This document shows positions 50,611 through 59,392 of a stretch of 64,000 bases of DNA, piece after piece. The notes below the pieces were generated by a model. It worked only from the letters and a program-made list of their open reading frames with translations, was not told the origin of the DNA and did not search any database. This DNA is from Streptomyces sp. CB01249. Its GTDB lineage: Bacteria; Actinomycetota; Actinomycetes; Streptomycetales; Streptomycetaceae. Within the stretch, counting starts at the first letter, position 1; the number at the start of each line of letters is the position of its first letter. The stretch is from positions 248,001 through 312,000 of the forward strand of contig NZ_LISW01000004.1 of the NCBI RefSeq assembly GCF_001905735.1, given 5' to 3'. A program made the translations under genes and the position numbers.

Positions 50611-51381
50611 CTACCCCCGCCGGACCTCCGTGTCGCCGTTGACCGTGCGCAGGGTCAGGCGGTGCGCGTGGTCGGAGCGCTCGGCGGCCGGGATGTCCGA
50701 GGTCGAGCGACCGTTGACGGTGTGCGCCTCGGTCGCGTACGGGGGTGTGCCGGGCGGGAGCGTGACGCGCGCGGAGCCGTTGCGGGTCGCGCCGCTGAGC
50801 GTGTCCGGAGCGGTGGCGCACCGCACGTCGACGTCGCCGTTGACCGTCTCGGCGTCGATGCGCAGGCCCCGGAGGCCGGTCGCGCGGACGGACCCGTTCC
50901 GGGTCACCAGGTGCTGGTGCGCGCCTTTCGCGCCGGAGTCCTGCACGGTGATGTCGCCGTTGACGGTGCTGAGGCTCAGCCCGCCCCGTACGCCGCTCAC
51001 GTCGATCCCGGCGTTGCGCGCCCGCACGGTGAGCGTGACGCCGGAGGGGACGCGTACGAGGGGCATGCCGCCGCAGTTGTCCCGGGCCCGGTCGTCGCGC
51101 GCGTCGCCCTCGTCGCAGGGCAGGTCGAGCGTGTACGTATCCCCGTCCCCGTCCCCGTGGGCGAGGACGGAGCCGTCCACCGCGACGCGGTCCCCGTCCG
51201 TCCCGACGATCCGCACACCGCCCTGGGTGGTGACGACGAGCCGGGCGCCCTCCGCGAGGGAGGCCGCCCGGAAGTCCCCGCTCCGAGGCTCCGCGCCACC
51301 GTGCCCGCAGGCGGACAGCACCAGCAGCGCGCACCCGGCCAGGGCCACGCGTCCCTTCGCCACGCTCCACGATGAGGTCAT
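50611..51381 (-). CDS. DUF4097 putative adhesin lipoprotein
   Basis: 256 residues. Signal peptide with lipobox VLSAC (Cys about 25), then a repetitive beta-helix domain with recurrent TVNGD/TRNGS turns (STVNGDIT, TRNGSVR, ETVNGDVD, TRNGSAR, HTVNGRS, RTVNGDTE), six in the last 130 residues. DUF4097 domains are exported right-handed beta-helix-like structures of unknown ligand. Confidence 0.87.
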   Translation of the reverse strand: MTSSWSVAKGRVALAGCALLVLSACGHGGAEPRSGDFRAASLAEGARLVVTTQGGVRIVGTDGDRVAVDGSVLAHGDGDGDTYTLDLPCDEGDARDDRARDNCGGMPLVRVPSGVTLTVRARNAGIDVSGVRGGLSLSTVNGDITVQDSGAKGAHQHLVTRNGSVRATGLRGLRIDAETVNGDVDVRCATAPDTLSGATRNGSARVTLPPGTPPYATEAHTVNGRSTSDIPAAERSDHAHRLTLRTVNGDTEVRRG

Positions 51382-51417
51382 GGGGTGCGTGTGCCCCGGG
51401 AACGGGGGCTTACGGGG

Positions 51418-51909
51418 TCAGGTGATCGCGGGGCTGCGGCGCTCCACCAGGACGACGTCCCGCCAGACGCCGCGGTGGCGGCCGATCCGCTCCCGGGTGC
51501 CGATGACGCGGAATCCGGCACGCCGGTGCACGGCCAGGCTGGCGGTGTTCTCCGGGAAGATGCCGGATTGGACGGTCCAGATCCCGGCCCGGTCCGTGGA
51601 GTCCGTCAGCGCCGTGAGCAGCGCGGAGGCGATCCCCCGGCCGCGGGCGTCCGGGTGGACGTAGACGGAGTGCTCGACCACTCCCGCGTACGCGCACCGG
51701 TCCGAGACCCGGCAGGCCGCGACCCAGCCCAGCACGGTCCCCGCCCCGTCCAGGGCGGCGAACCGGTGCCCGGGCAGCTTCGCGGCGTCGAACGCGGCCC
51801 AGGACGGCGCCTCGGTCTCGAAGGTGGCGTTGCCCTCGGCGATCCCCGCCTCGTAGATCGCGAGCACTTGGTCCGCGTGCGCCGCCGTCAGTGGCACGAC
51901 TTGTGTCAA
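51418..51909 (-). CDS. GNAT acetyltransferase, phosphinothricin acetyltransferase-like
   Basis: 163 residues: YEAGIAEGNATFETEAPSW near the N-terminus and the acetyl-CoA loop HPDARGRGIASALL, then ENTASLAVHRRAGFRVIG, as in Pat-type acetyltransferases. I choose TTG 51909: GGGGG is 7 nt upstream and it overlaps the stop of the microprotein gene (TTGA). GTG 51897 is the alternative. The substrate is not known. Confidence 0.82.
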   Translation of the reverse strand: MTQVVPLTAAHADQVLAIYEAGIAEGNATFETEAPSWAAFDAAKLPGHRFAALDGAGTVLGWVAACRVSDRCAYAGVVEHSVYVHPDARGRGIASALLTALTDSTDRAGIWTVQSGIFPENTASLAVHRRAGFRVIGTRERIGRHRGVWRDVVLVERRSPAIT

Positions 51910-52004
51910 CTGCGGCCCCCGCGCCCGCCCGTGAACGCCGAGATGATCCAGATGACCAGCAGGGCCAGAAACACGACGACGATGATCGTGGGAAGCGCTG
52001 ACAT
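51906..52004 (-). CDS. 32-residue single-helix membrane microprotein
   Basis: MSALPTIIVVVFLALLVIWI, then ISAFTGGRGGRS: one strong membrane helix and a short basic tail. AAGGGGGA lies 6 nt before ATG 52004, and the stop overlaps the GNAT start, indicating coupled translation. Hydrophobic microproteins of this kind occur widely in Streptomyces with no known role. Confidence 0.7.
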   Translation of the reverse strand: MSALPTIIVVVFLALLVIWIISAFTGGRGGRS

Positions 52005-52112
52005 CCCGGTCCCCCTTGGAGTCGTGTGGCCCGTGAGGCTCAAGGGGCCTGGGTCGAGCGGATGTTACGCGCCTGCGGTGAGGGCCGCCAGGGTTCCGCC
52101 ACGCCCCGCGGA

Positions 52113-52568
52113 TCAGTAACTGCCGGTGGAGCCCAGCGCGCTGCCGACGCGGCCGGAGCTCTCGGAGGCGCCGCCCACCGCGTACGAGGTGTAGTCGGCG
52201 TCGTTGAGCATCGGGGTGTAGCAGGAGTACTGGCCGGACGCGCTGTCGTAGTGCGGGGTGCCGCAGTACTCCCAGGCGTTGTCCTGGTCGCGGACGACCT
52301 TGGCGTAGACGCTGTTCCCGTCGGACCAGACCCGGGCCCAGACCGTCCGGCACGACGGGCTGTAGCGCAGCTCCACCGTGCCGACCCGGGCGCCGTTCAC
52401 GTAAAGGGCCTGCGAGCGGGCGGTGTACGCCCCCGAGGCACAGCCGGACGACATGGGGTCGGCGCCGTCCCGCGCGGCCGCGTCGGCGGAGCCGGACAGG
52501 CCGAGGGCGAGTCCGGCGACGGCCGCGGCCACGGCGGTCGCGTGCTTGAGGGTGCGGGCGAGCTGCAT
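52113..52568 (-). CDS. DUF2690 secreted protein, copy 1
   Basis: 151 residues. Signal peptide ending near ADAAARDG, then a domain of about 115 residues with four Cys (SSGC, PSCRTVW, EYCG, YSCYTPM), probably two disulfides, and the segment TVELRYSPSCRT. DUF2690 domains are secreted, function unknown. Divergent from copy 2. Confidence 0.88.
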   Translation of the reverse strand: MQLARTLKHATAVAAAVAGLALGLSGSADAAARDGADPMSSGCASGAYTARSQALYVNGARVGTVELRYSPSCRTVWARVWSDGNSVYAKVVRDQDNAWEYCGTPHYDSASGQYSCYTPMLNDADYTSYAVGGASESSGRVGSALGSTGSY

Positions 52569-52798
52569 GAGCGGTCCTCCGGGAGGAGCAGGGGTGGATG
52601 TGGGGGCACCGTGGCACGGCCGGCGGGGGCCGGTCCACGGTTCGCCGTCCCGTCCCGCGGCGGGCCCGACGGGACGGTGTCCCGGGACGGCGCGTCCCCC
52701 GTCCCAGGGACGTGAGCTGCTGGAACGGGCCGGATCCTGCGTGCCAACGTCGGTGCGAGAAGCGGCCGTCAGCCGCCCCCACCCCCAAGGAGCCACCC

Positions 52799-53254
52799 AT
52801 GGCATTCAGCAGCACGGCCAAGCGCGCGGCGGTCGTCGCCGCCTCCACGCTCGCGCTGGCGCTGGGCATGACCGGAACCTCGCACGCCCTCGCCCGGGAC
52901 GGCGTCGACCCCAACGCCTCCGGCTGCTCGTCCGACGCGTTCACGGCACGGCAGGCGCACATCCTGGACCGCGACGGCCGGACTTACATCGGCGTCGTGG
53001 AGCTGCGGTACAGCCCTTCCTGCCGCACCACTTGGGTGCGGGTCCAGGGCGACCAGCCGTACCTGCACGGGAAGGTGCAGCGGACGCAGGACTACGCGCA
53101 GCAGGAGTGCGGCTCCGTCGATTACAGCGCGAGTCTCGGTCAGTACTACTGCTTCAGCCCGATGCTCAACGACGCCGGCTACACCTCGTACGCCTTCGGC
53201 TACGAGGTGCGCAACGGGGTCGTGAGCAACGAGGCCATCACCACCATTTACTGA
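52799..53254 (+). CDS. DUF2690 secreted protein, copy 2
   Basis: 151 residues, signal peptide ending near SHALARDG, with the same four-cysteine frame and VVELRYSPSCRTTWVRV. The last part ends in NEAITTIY. AAGGAG precedes ATG 52799. Copy 3 starts 60 bp downstream, so the two probably share a transcript. Confidence 0.9.
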   Translation: MAFSSTAKRAAVVAASTLALALGMTGTSHALARDGVDPNASGCSSDAFTARQAHILDRDGRTYIGVVELRYSPSCRTTWVRVQGDQPYLHGKVQRTQDYAQQECGSVDYSASLGQYYCFSPMLNDAGYTSYAFGYEVRNGVVSNEAITTIY

Positions 53255-53313
53255 CGGGACCAGACCATCACCGGGTCCTGCTGATCCGCCCCACCCACAT
53301 CCAGGGAGCAACC

Positions 53314-53766
53314 ATGCGTATACCGGCCCTCTTCGGGCGGACGGCCGTGATCGCCGTCGCGTCCGCCGCCCTCGCCACCGGATTCACCGGCTCCGCCTCC
53401 GCCGCGAGCCGCGACGGCCAGGACCCGATCTCCTCCGGCTGCTCGGCCACCGCCGTCACGGCCGCCTCCCGGGCGCTGTACGCGAAGGGCGCCCAGGTCG
53501 GCACCGTCGAGCTGCGCTACAGCACCGCCTGCCGCACCACCTGGGTCCGGGTCTACTCGGACGGGCCGAACTTCGGCGGTTACGTCAACCGCGTCCAGGA
53601 CGGCGCCACCCAGTGGTGCGGCGGCCCGAGCATCGCCGCCAACGGCCAGGAGACCTGCTTCAGCGCGATGCTGAACGACGCGGGCTACACCTCCTGGGCC
53701 GCCGGTTACGCCTCCGACGTCATCGGCTACGACGAGTCGGGTACGCACACGACCTCGGCGTACTGA
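53314..53766 (+). CDS. DUF2690 secreted protein, copy 3
   Basis: 150 residues, signal peptide ending near ASAASRDG, with TVELRYSTACRTTWVRV and the same cysteine pattern. AGGGAG precedes ATG 53314. Its stop is 3 bp from the convergent enolase stop, and no terminator is visible between. Confidence 0.9.
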   Translation: MRIPALFGRTAVIAVASAALATGFTGSASAASRDGQDPISSGCSATAVTAASRALYAKGAQVGTVELRYSTACRTTWVRVYSDGPNFGGYVNRVQDGATQWCGGPSIAANGQETCFSAMLNDAGYTSWAAGYASDVIGYDESGTHTTSAY

Positions 53767-53769
53767 GCG

Positions 53770-55050
53770 CTAGCGGGCGCGCAGCGCCTCCGTGCCCGCG
53801 TACCGGGCGCCCGCGCCCAGCTCCTCCTCGATGCGGATCAGCTGGTTGTACTTCGCGGTGCGGTCGGACCGGGACAGGGAGCCCGTCTTGATCTGGCCGC
53901 AGCCCGTGGCGACCGCCAGGTCCGCGATCGTGGTGTCCTCCGTCTCGCCGGAGCGGTGCGACATGACGACCGTGTACCCGGCGCGGTGCGCGGTGGAGAC
54001 CGTGGTCATCGCCTCCGTCAGGGTGCCGATCTGGTTGACCTTCACCAGGATCGAGTTGGCGACCCCGGAGGCGATGCCCTCGCGCAGCAGCGCGTCGTTG
54101 GTGCAGAACACGTCGTCGCCCGTCAGCTGGCAGCGGTCGCCGACGCGGGCGGTCAGCTCGCGCCAGCCGTCCAGGTCGTCCTCGGCCATCGCGTCCTCGA
54201 CCGACACGACGGGGTAGGCGTCGATCAGTTTCACCAGGTAGTCCGCGTGCTCCGCGGGGGTGCGGCGTACGCCTTCGCCCGCGTAGTCGTACACCCCGTC
54301 GCGGAAGAACTCCGACGTCGCCGGGTCCATGACCAGCCCGATGTCCGTGCCCGGCCGGTACCCCGTGCGCTCGACGGCCGCCACGACGAAGTCCAGCGCC
54401 TCTTCCGCCGTACGGAGGGCGGGCGCGAAGCCGCCCTCGTCGCCGACGCCCGTGGAGTGGCCGGCGGCGAGCAGGTCGCGGCGCAGGGTGTGGAAGACCT
54501 CCGAGCCCATGCGGACCGCCTCGGCGAAGGTCTCCGCGCCGATCGGGGCGATCATGAACTCCTGGAAGTCCAGCGGATTGTCGGCGTGGGCGCCCCCGTT
54601 GACGATGTTCATCATCGGGACGGGCAGCAGCCGGGCGTCCGACCCGCCCAGGTACCGGTAGAGCGGCAGGCGGTGGGCGGCCGCCGCGGCCTTCGCGGCG
54701 GCGAGGGAGACGCCCAGGATCGCGTTGGCGCCGAGCCGGGACTTCGTGGCGGTGCCGTCGGCCGCCACGAGCGCGGCGTCCAGCCCGGCCTGGTCCTCCG
54801 CGTCCCGGCCGACGACGGCCTCGGTGAGCTCGGTGTTGACGTGGCGCACGGCCTGGTCGACGCCCTTGCCGTGCCAGCGGGCCGGGTCGCCGTCGCGCAG
54901 TTCCACGGCCTCGCGGGCGCCGGTCGACGCCCCGGAGGGGACCGCGGCCCGGCCGAGCGAGCCGTCCGACAGGACCACGTCCACCTCGACGGTGGGATTG
55001 CCCCGGCTGTCCAGGACGCGGCGGCCGGTGACGGAAGTGATGGCGGTCAT
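53770..55050 (-). CDS. eno: Enolase (2-phosphoglycerate dehydratase)
   Basis: 426 residues, full length. Signature regions: SRGNPTVEVDV, SGASTGAREAVELRD, GDEGGFAP, SVEDAMAEDD, the catalytic lysine in ILVKVNQIGT and SHRSGETEDT. It interconverts 2-phosphoglycerate and phosphoenolpyruvate. Because it stands outside a glycolytic cluster and faces a MarR gene, it may be a second, regulated enolase. ATG 55050 follows GGAAGGA. Confidence 0.96.
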   Translation of the reverse strand: MTAITSVTGRRVLDSRGNPTVEVDVVLSDGSLGRAAVPSGASTGAREAVELRDGDPARWHGKGVDQAVRHVNTELTEAVVGRDAEDQAGLDAALVAADGTATKSRLGANAILGVSLAAAKAAAAAHRLPLYRYLGGSDARLLPVPMMNIVNGGAHADNPLDFQEFMIAPIGAETFAEAVRMGSEVFHTLRRDLLAAGHSTGVGDEGGFAPALRTAEEALDFVVAAVERTGYRPGTDIGLVMDPATSEFFRDGVYDYAGEGVRRTPAEHADYLVKLIDAYPVVSVEDAMAEDDLDGWRELTARVGDRCQLTGDDVFCTNDALLREGIASGVANSILVKVNQIGTLTEAMTTVSTAHRAGYTVVMSHRSGETEDTTIADLAVATGCGQIKTGSLSRSDRTAKYNQLIRIEEELGAGARYAGTEALRAR

Positions 55051-55117
55051 GGGAGTCCTTCCCGTTGTCGCGTTGCCGCGGTCCGGCTGCGACGACGGTG
55101 GCGCGGGACCCGGCGGA

Positions 55118-55177
55118 ACAACTCTACAGCAATGCTGTTCAGTGAGGCTGTGTAGTTGTGCTGAACAGTTCTGCTGT
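55118..55177. promoter_or_regulatory. MarR operator array between eno and marR
   Basis: ACAGCAATGCTGT (55126-55138) and ACAGTTCTGCTGT (55165-55177) are two 13-bp ACAG...CTGT elements 39 bp apart. Around them, CTGTTCAG/CTGAACAG (55135-55142, 55161-55168) and ACAACTCTACAGC/GCTGTGTAGTTGT (55118-55130, 55147-55159) form nested inverted repeats. The two 13-mers match at 10 of 13 positions. Confidence 0.7.
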
Positions 55178-55219
55178 GCAGTCTTCTGGCCTGTTTCCGC
55201 CCCCGCGCTAAAGTGCGGT

Positions 55220-55642
55220 ATGCCCCTCCCGGAATCCGCCTCCATCGCCGCCGAGCTGCGCACAGCGATGGGCAAGCTCACCCGCCGCGTGAAGCTTGAG
55301 GACCAGATGCCGCTCGGCCAGGTGGCCGTGCTCGGCGAGCTGGACCGTAACGGCGCCCTGACCACCAGCGAGCTCGCCGCCAACCAGCGGGTGCGGCCGC
55401 AGTCCATGGCGCGCGCGGTCGGGCTGCTGATGGACCAGGGGCTGATCACCCGCCGCGCCCATCCCACCGACGGCCGCAAGAGCCTGGTCGAGCTGTCGGA
55501 GGCCGGGCGCGCTCTCCTGGAGGAGGAGCGCGAGCGCCGGGCCGACTGGCTGGCCCGCGCGATCGACGCGGAACTGAGCGAGGAGGAGCGGGCGTTGCTG
55601 GCCCGCGCGATCGGGCTCGTGGGACGCCTCGCGGCGCACTGA
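55220..55642 (+). CDS. MarR-family regulator next to enolase
   Basis: 140 residues with the winged helix TSELAANQRVRPQSMARAVGLL and wing TRRAHPTDGRKS. Divergent from eno, so probably its regulator. ATG 55220 lacks a clear ribosome site. A strong hairpin follows the stop. Confidence 0.88.
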   Translation: MPLPESASIAAELRTAMGKLTRRVKLEDQMPLGQVAVLGELDRNGALTTSELAANQRVRPQSMARAVGLLMDQGLITRRAHPTDGRKSLVELSEAGRALLEEERERRADWLARAIDAELSEEERALLARAIGLVGRLAAH

Positions 55643-55658
55643 CGGTGGTACGGGTGGT

Positions 55659-55691
55659 GCGGGGGCCGGTCCGTCGAGGACCGGCCCCCGC
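55659..55691. terminator. Terminator between marR and DUF1062 genes
   Basis: GCGGGGGCCGGTCC and GGACCGGCCCCCGC form a perfect 14-bp stem with a GTCGA loop. Confidence 0.88.
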
Positions 55692-55719
55692 CGCCTCACC
55701 GTCCTATCGCCTTACCGCC

Positions 55720-56247
55720 TCACCGCTTCAGCAGAAAGCCGAAGTCCGTCGACGTCCGCCCGGTCAGGCGGACCGGCGCGACGAGCTTCCCCTCGGCCAG
55801 CAGGCGTTCCGTCTCGGCCCGCGAGAGGCCGAAGCCGTCCGCGACCAGGCGCAGCGGGCGGACGGGAACGGGGACGGCGAAGCGGACGGACACCTCGGCC
55901 ACCTCGCGGCCGAGGTGATCGTCGCCCCCGGTGTCCAGGCGCCAGGCGCCCGTCCAGTCGAGGGCGATGCGGTTGCGGCGCCGCACGACGCCGTCCCGGA
56001 GGAGTTCGCCCGCCAGGACCGGATCGTTGGCGTGCATCCGGTCCAGCAGCCCGGGCCGTACGGAGCGGACGTGCGCGCGCTCCAGGACCGTGACCTTGGT
56101 GGTGTCCCCGCACCCCGTGCAGAGCGCGAGGAGCCAGGCATCGAGCAGCTTGTGGTGCGCGTTGACGCGGAACTTGCCGTGGGCCCGGAAGGTCCCGGAC
56201 GCGCAGGCGTGGCAGCGGCGCCGGACAAGGGGCAGACGTGTGGGCAT
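55720..56247 (-). CDS. DUF1062 zinc-ribbon-like protein
   Basis: 175 residues. Two CxxC pairs (RCHACASG near residue 11; LCTGCGDT near 41) suggest a zinc ribbon; then VRRRNRIALDWTGAW and a C-terminal RTSTDFGF. The length and KLLDAWLLALC segment match DUF1062. Function unknown. ATG 56247 chosen because homology starts there; the frame is open upstream. Confidence 0.85.
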   Translation of the reverse strand: MPTRLPLVRRRCHACASGTFRAHGKFRVNAHHKLLDAWLLALCTGCGDTTKVTVLERAHVRSVRPGLLDRMHANDPVLAGELLRDGVVRRRNRIALDWTGAWRLDTGGDDHLGREVAEVSVRFAVPVPVRPLRLVADGFGLSRAETERLLAEGKLVAPVRLTGRTSTDFGFLLKR

Positions 56248-56568
56248 GACGGCCCAATGGGAGAGCACAGGTGTACACCGGTTTCCGTGTGAGAAATCCG
56301 CAGCGGGAAGCGGCACGGCGCACAGGGTGCGACGCGCGGCTGATCAGCAGTGGGGAGGTCTCACGCGATGTACAACGGAACGCCCTTTCAAGGGACGGCA
56401 GATGCGGGGCCGCGCCGCGAACGGCCGGGCCCGGCTGGACGGTAGTGGGGCGGGCCGCCGGATCGCCACCGGTTTTCGCCCCGGCCTCGTCCTTCAACAC
56501 ACGGGCCCATTAAGGTCGTTGTGATCGCAAAGAGTGCGAAGCATGCGAAGAGCTGGCCAGGGGGAGCG
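56248..56568. other. Divergent promoter region, no gene seen
   Basis: About 320 bp between DUF1062 and the beta-propeller lipoprotein gene. It contains GGAGGTCTCACGCGATGTACAA-like segments but no ORF with a ribosome site that I trust. Promoters for both neighbours should lie here; no clear -35/-10 pair is seen. Confidence 0.5.
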
Positions 56569-57831
56569 ATGGGCGGGAGAAGGACGGCGTACCGGTGGGC
56601 GGCCGCCACGGCCGGGGCGGTGCTGGCGGCGGTGTCGCTGACCGGCTGCGGGGGCGGCGGCGACGGCGCGGCGGGCGCGAAGGCAGCCGAGGGGGCCAAG
56701 GGCGGCGGGGACGCGAAGAAGCCGGCGCGGCCCGCGTTCGACCCGCCGCTGCGCTTCGAGGGGAACGCGGTCGACCTGCCGGGCGCCGAGCAGCCGAGCA
56801 CGTCGAGCGGGGAGGCCCTGCGGCCCTCGGTGACGCTGGCGGACGGGGTCGCGTACGTCGACAACCAGCGGGGGATCGACGCGATCGACACCCGGACCGG
56901 CGACTCCAAGTGGTATGTGGCGACCAAGCACGAGGCGGAGCGGGGCGGCTTCGGGACGGAGCGGGTCGCGCCCCTGGTCTCGGACGACGGGCGGACCGTC
57001 TACGCCGCGTGGGACCGCCGGGTGCCGGGCGAGGGCACCGTGCGGGACCGGTTCGTCATCGAGGTGGTGGCCGTCGACACGGCCACCGGCAAGCGGACGT
57101 GGTCGGCCGAGATCCCGTCCGACCCCAGCGCCACCGGGATGGCCGCCACCGCCATCGGCGCCGACGGCAACCTCGCACCGCAGGTCGTCGGGGTGGACGC
57201 CGGCACCGCGGTCGTCACCGACGCGGACACCACGTACGCCCTCGACACCGCCACCGGGGCCGTCCGCTGGAAGAAGGGCGACTACCGGGCGCTGAACCTC
57301 GCCGAGGGCGTCGTGGCCGGTGGCGAGGAGACCGGGTACAACCAGGGCCGGCTGCTGGGCGTCGACGCGGAGACGGGGAAGCAGCGGTGGACCGTCGCGG
57401 GCGCCCGGCAGCCCGCCCGCGCCTCGTCGACGTTGCTGAGTGCGAACCGGGACGGCCACACGGACGTCGTGGACGCGGTCGACGGCAAGCTCCGCCTGAT
57501 CATCGACAAGCCGGACTACCGCTGCCTGGACGACGCGCGGTCGCTGGTCGCGTGCTCCAAGTCCGGCTACAACGTCTCGGACCGGGGCATCGTGGTCATC
57601 GACGCGACCACGTTCCGGCGCAAGTGGGTCCTGTCCGCCGACTCCGGCCGGTCGGTGCCCGGGGTGACCGGCTTCTGGCACGGCGCCCTGTACGGCGAGG
57701 TGGGCGGACGGCCGGTCGTCCTGGACGGCGAGACGGGCAAGGACCGCGAGACCGATCCGAACGCGGCCCCGATCGAGATCGACCGGTACGGCGGCGTGGA
57801 GGGGACCCGGTTCATTCCGGCCAAGCGCTGA
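56569..57831 (+). CDS. PQQ-like beta-propeller lipoprotein
   Basis: 420 residues. Lipobox SLTGC near residue 25, then a Gly/Ala/Lys-rich linker and a beta-propeller with repeats such as VDAETGKQRWTVAG, LDTATGAVRWKKGD and IDTRTGDSKWYV, the blades of PQQ-like domains (related to BamB). It is secreted and lipid-anchored, perhaps a scaffold or sensor. ATG 56569 (after GGGGGAG) is chosen; GTG 56521 is an alternative. Confidence 0.88.
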   Translation: MGGRRTAYRWAAATAGAVLAAVSLTGCGGGGDGAAGAKAAEGAKGGGDAKKPARPAFDPPLRFEGNAVDLPGAEQPSTSSGEALRPSVTLADGVAYVDNQRGIDAIDTRTGDSKWYVATKHEAERGGFGTERVAPLVSDDGRTVYAAWDRRVPGEGTVRDRFVIEVVAVDTATGKRTWSAEIPSDPSATGMAATAIGADGNLAPQVVGVDAGTAVVTDADTTYALDTATGAVRWKKGDYRALNLAEGVVAGGEETGYNQGRLLGVDAETGKQRWTVAGARQPARASSTLLSANRDGHTDVVDAVDGKLRLIIDKPDYRCLDDARSLVACSKSGYNVSDRGIVVIDATTFRRKWVLSADSGRSVPGVTGFWHGALYGEVGGRPVVLDGETGKDRETDPNAAPIEIDRYGGVEGTRFIPAKR

Positions 57832-57835
57832 GACC

Positions 57836-57877
57836 GTGAAAGGGCCCCGCACGCCGAGGTGTGCGGGGCCCTTTCAC
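57836..57877. terminator. Strong bidirectional terminator
   Basis: GTGAAAGGGCCCCGCAC (57836-57852) pairs perfectly over 17 bp with GTGCGGGGCCCTTTCAC (57861-57877). It lies between convergent genes. Confidence 0.93.
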
Positions 57878-57888
57878 GTACAAGCGGC

Positions 57889-58830
57889 CTACATCTTGAA
57901 GCCGTAGTCCATCAGCTTCTTCGCGTCCGCCGTGCGGTTCGCCTCGGACGACGAGGTCAGCACCGTGCCGATCACCGTCTTGCCGTTGCGGGTCGCGGCG
58001 AAGACCAGGCAGTACTTGGCCGCCGGGCCGGAGCCCGTCTTGATGCCGATCGTGCCGCTGTACGTGCCCAGCAGCTTGTTCGTGTTGGTCCACGACATGT
58101 AGCGGTAGCCGCCGCTCTTCGTCGTGACCTTCTGCTTGGTCGACTTCGTCTTCACGACCGAGCGGAACGTGGAGTACTTCATCGCGCTGCTCGCGAGCTT
58201 CGTCAGGTCGCGCGGGGTCGAGTAGTTGGACCCGTTCCCTATGCCGTCGAACGAGTCGAAGTGCGTGTTCTTCAGGCCGAGCGTCTTGGCGGTGCTGTTC
58301 ATCTTGCCGATGAACGACTTCACCCGCGCCGCGCGCGTCGAACCGGAGCCGAACTTGTCCGCCAGCGCGTACGCGGCGTCGCAGCCCGACGGCAGCATGA
58401 GGCCGTAGAGCAGCTGGCGCACGGTGACCTTGTCGCCCACGATCAGCCGCGCCGAGGACGCGCCCTTGGAGACGATGTAGTCGCTGTACGCCTTCTGGAT
58501 CGTGACCTTGGAGTCGAGGTTCAGGCCCTTCTGGGCCAGCACCACGCGCGCTGTCATGATCTTCGTCGTCGAGCCGGTGGAGCGGCGGGTGTCCGCGGCC
58601 TTGGTGAACAGCGTCTTTCCGGTGCCGTTGTTCATCACGAAGCCGCCCTTGGCGACGATCGAGGGCGCCTTGGGAGCGGCGGCGGCCCGTGCCTTGGCGA
58701 AGTAGGGCGCCTTGGGAGCGGCGGCCTGTGCCGTGGAGGCGAACGCGCCGCCCGCGATCAGGGCGCCCGTGGTGAGGGCCACCGTGACGGTTGCCGAACC
58801 GCGCCTTATGCCCTTAATGCCGAGTTTCAA
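57889..58830 (-). CDS. Penicillin-binding DD-peptidase of the Streptomyces K15 type
   Basis: 313 residues, secreted. Signal peptide ends near ASTAQAA; an Ala/Pro/Lys linker follows. Catalytic motifs: STTK (residues 87-90), SGC (148-150) in place of SxN, and KTG (264-266). The cysteine in the second motif is the mark of Streptomyces K15 DD-transpeptidase, so this is a low-molecular-mass PBP acting as transpeptidase or carboxypeptidase. Start appears to be TTG 58830, after GGAGCG. Confidence 0.92.
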   Translation of the reverse strand: MKLGIKGIRRGSATVTVALTTGALIAGGAFASTAQAAAPKAPYFAKARAAAAPKAPSIVAKGGFVMNNGTGKTLFTKAADTRRSTGSTTKIMTARVVLAQKGLNLDSKVTIQKAYSDYIVSKGASSARLIVGDKVTVRQLLYGLMLPSGCDAAYALADKFGSGSTRAARVKSFIGKMNSTAKTLGLKNTHFDSFDGIGNGSNYSTPRDLTKLASSAMKYSTFRSVVKTKSTKQKVTTKSGGYRYMSWTNTNKLLGTYSGTIGIKTGSGPAAKYCLVFAATRNGKTVIGTVLTSSSEANRTADAKKLMDYGFKM

Positions 58831-59049
58831 AGTGAACGCTCCAAATACCCCTGAAAGGCGGCCACATGAGGGTGCCGCCGCGCTGATAAGACGAACGACT
58901 GCCCCGCATGGTTGGGCCCACTCATGGGTGATTTTTTACGACATCCAGGGGTGGCGGGGCGGCCCGCGGCGTTCGCGGGGCGAGGGCGGGCGGTGGCCAG
59001 GGGCTACCATCGGCGTCACATCCGAGCGCCCCAGAGGCCGGAGGTCACC

Positions 59050-59370
59050 GTGGACGATGTCGTGCGTGCGCAGGAGTCCGTCAGGGCATACGGCGAGCTC
59101 GTCGCCCTCGCCGAGCGCCTGGAGGCGCTGCGGCAGCTGGGCGAGGACGGGGTCGAGGCGCATACGACGGCCGCGCTGCACGCGGTCCGCTTCGCCGCGA
59201 CGATCCTGTGGCGGACCGTGCCGGACGTACCGGCGCCGGACTACCGCCAGGACGAGGAGCGGCTGCTCGAACTGGCCGCGCACTGGCGCGAGGCCGCGCT
59301 CGGCCTCGGCGAGTTCGCGCCCCGGCGCCCGACGCTGCGGCTGGTGGAAAACGACGGGTCCTCCGCGTAG
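59050..59370 (+). CDS. Conserved small helical protein, unknown function
   Basis: 106 residues, mostly helical (VRAYGELVALAERLEALRQL, HAVRFAATILWRTVPD). No domain recognised. GGAGG lies 6 nt before GTG 59050. The frame is open upstream but without codon support. The GNAT gene starts 22 bp downstream, so they may be co-transcribed. Confidence 0.68.
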   Translation: MDDVVRAQESVRAYGELVALAERLEALRQLGEDGVEAHTTAALHAVRFAATILWRTVPDVPAPDYRQDEERLLELAAHWREAALGLGEFAPRRPTLRLVENDGSSA

Positions 59371-59392
59371 CCGCCGGGATAGCGTCCCCGGC

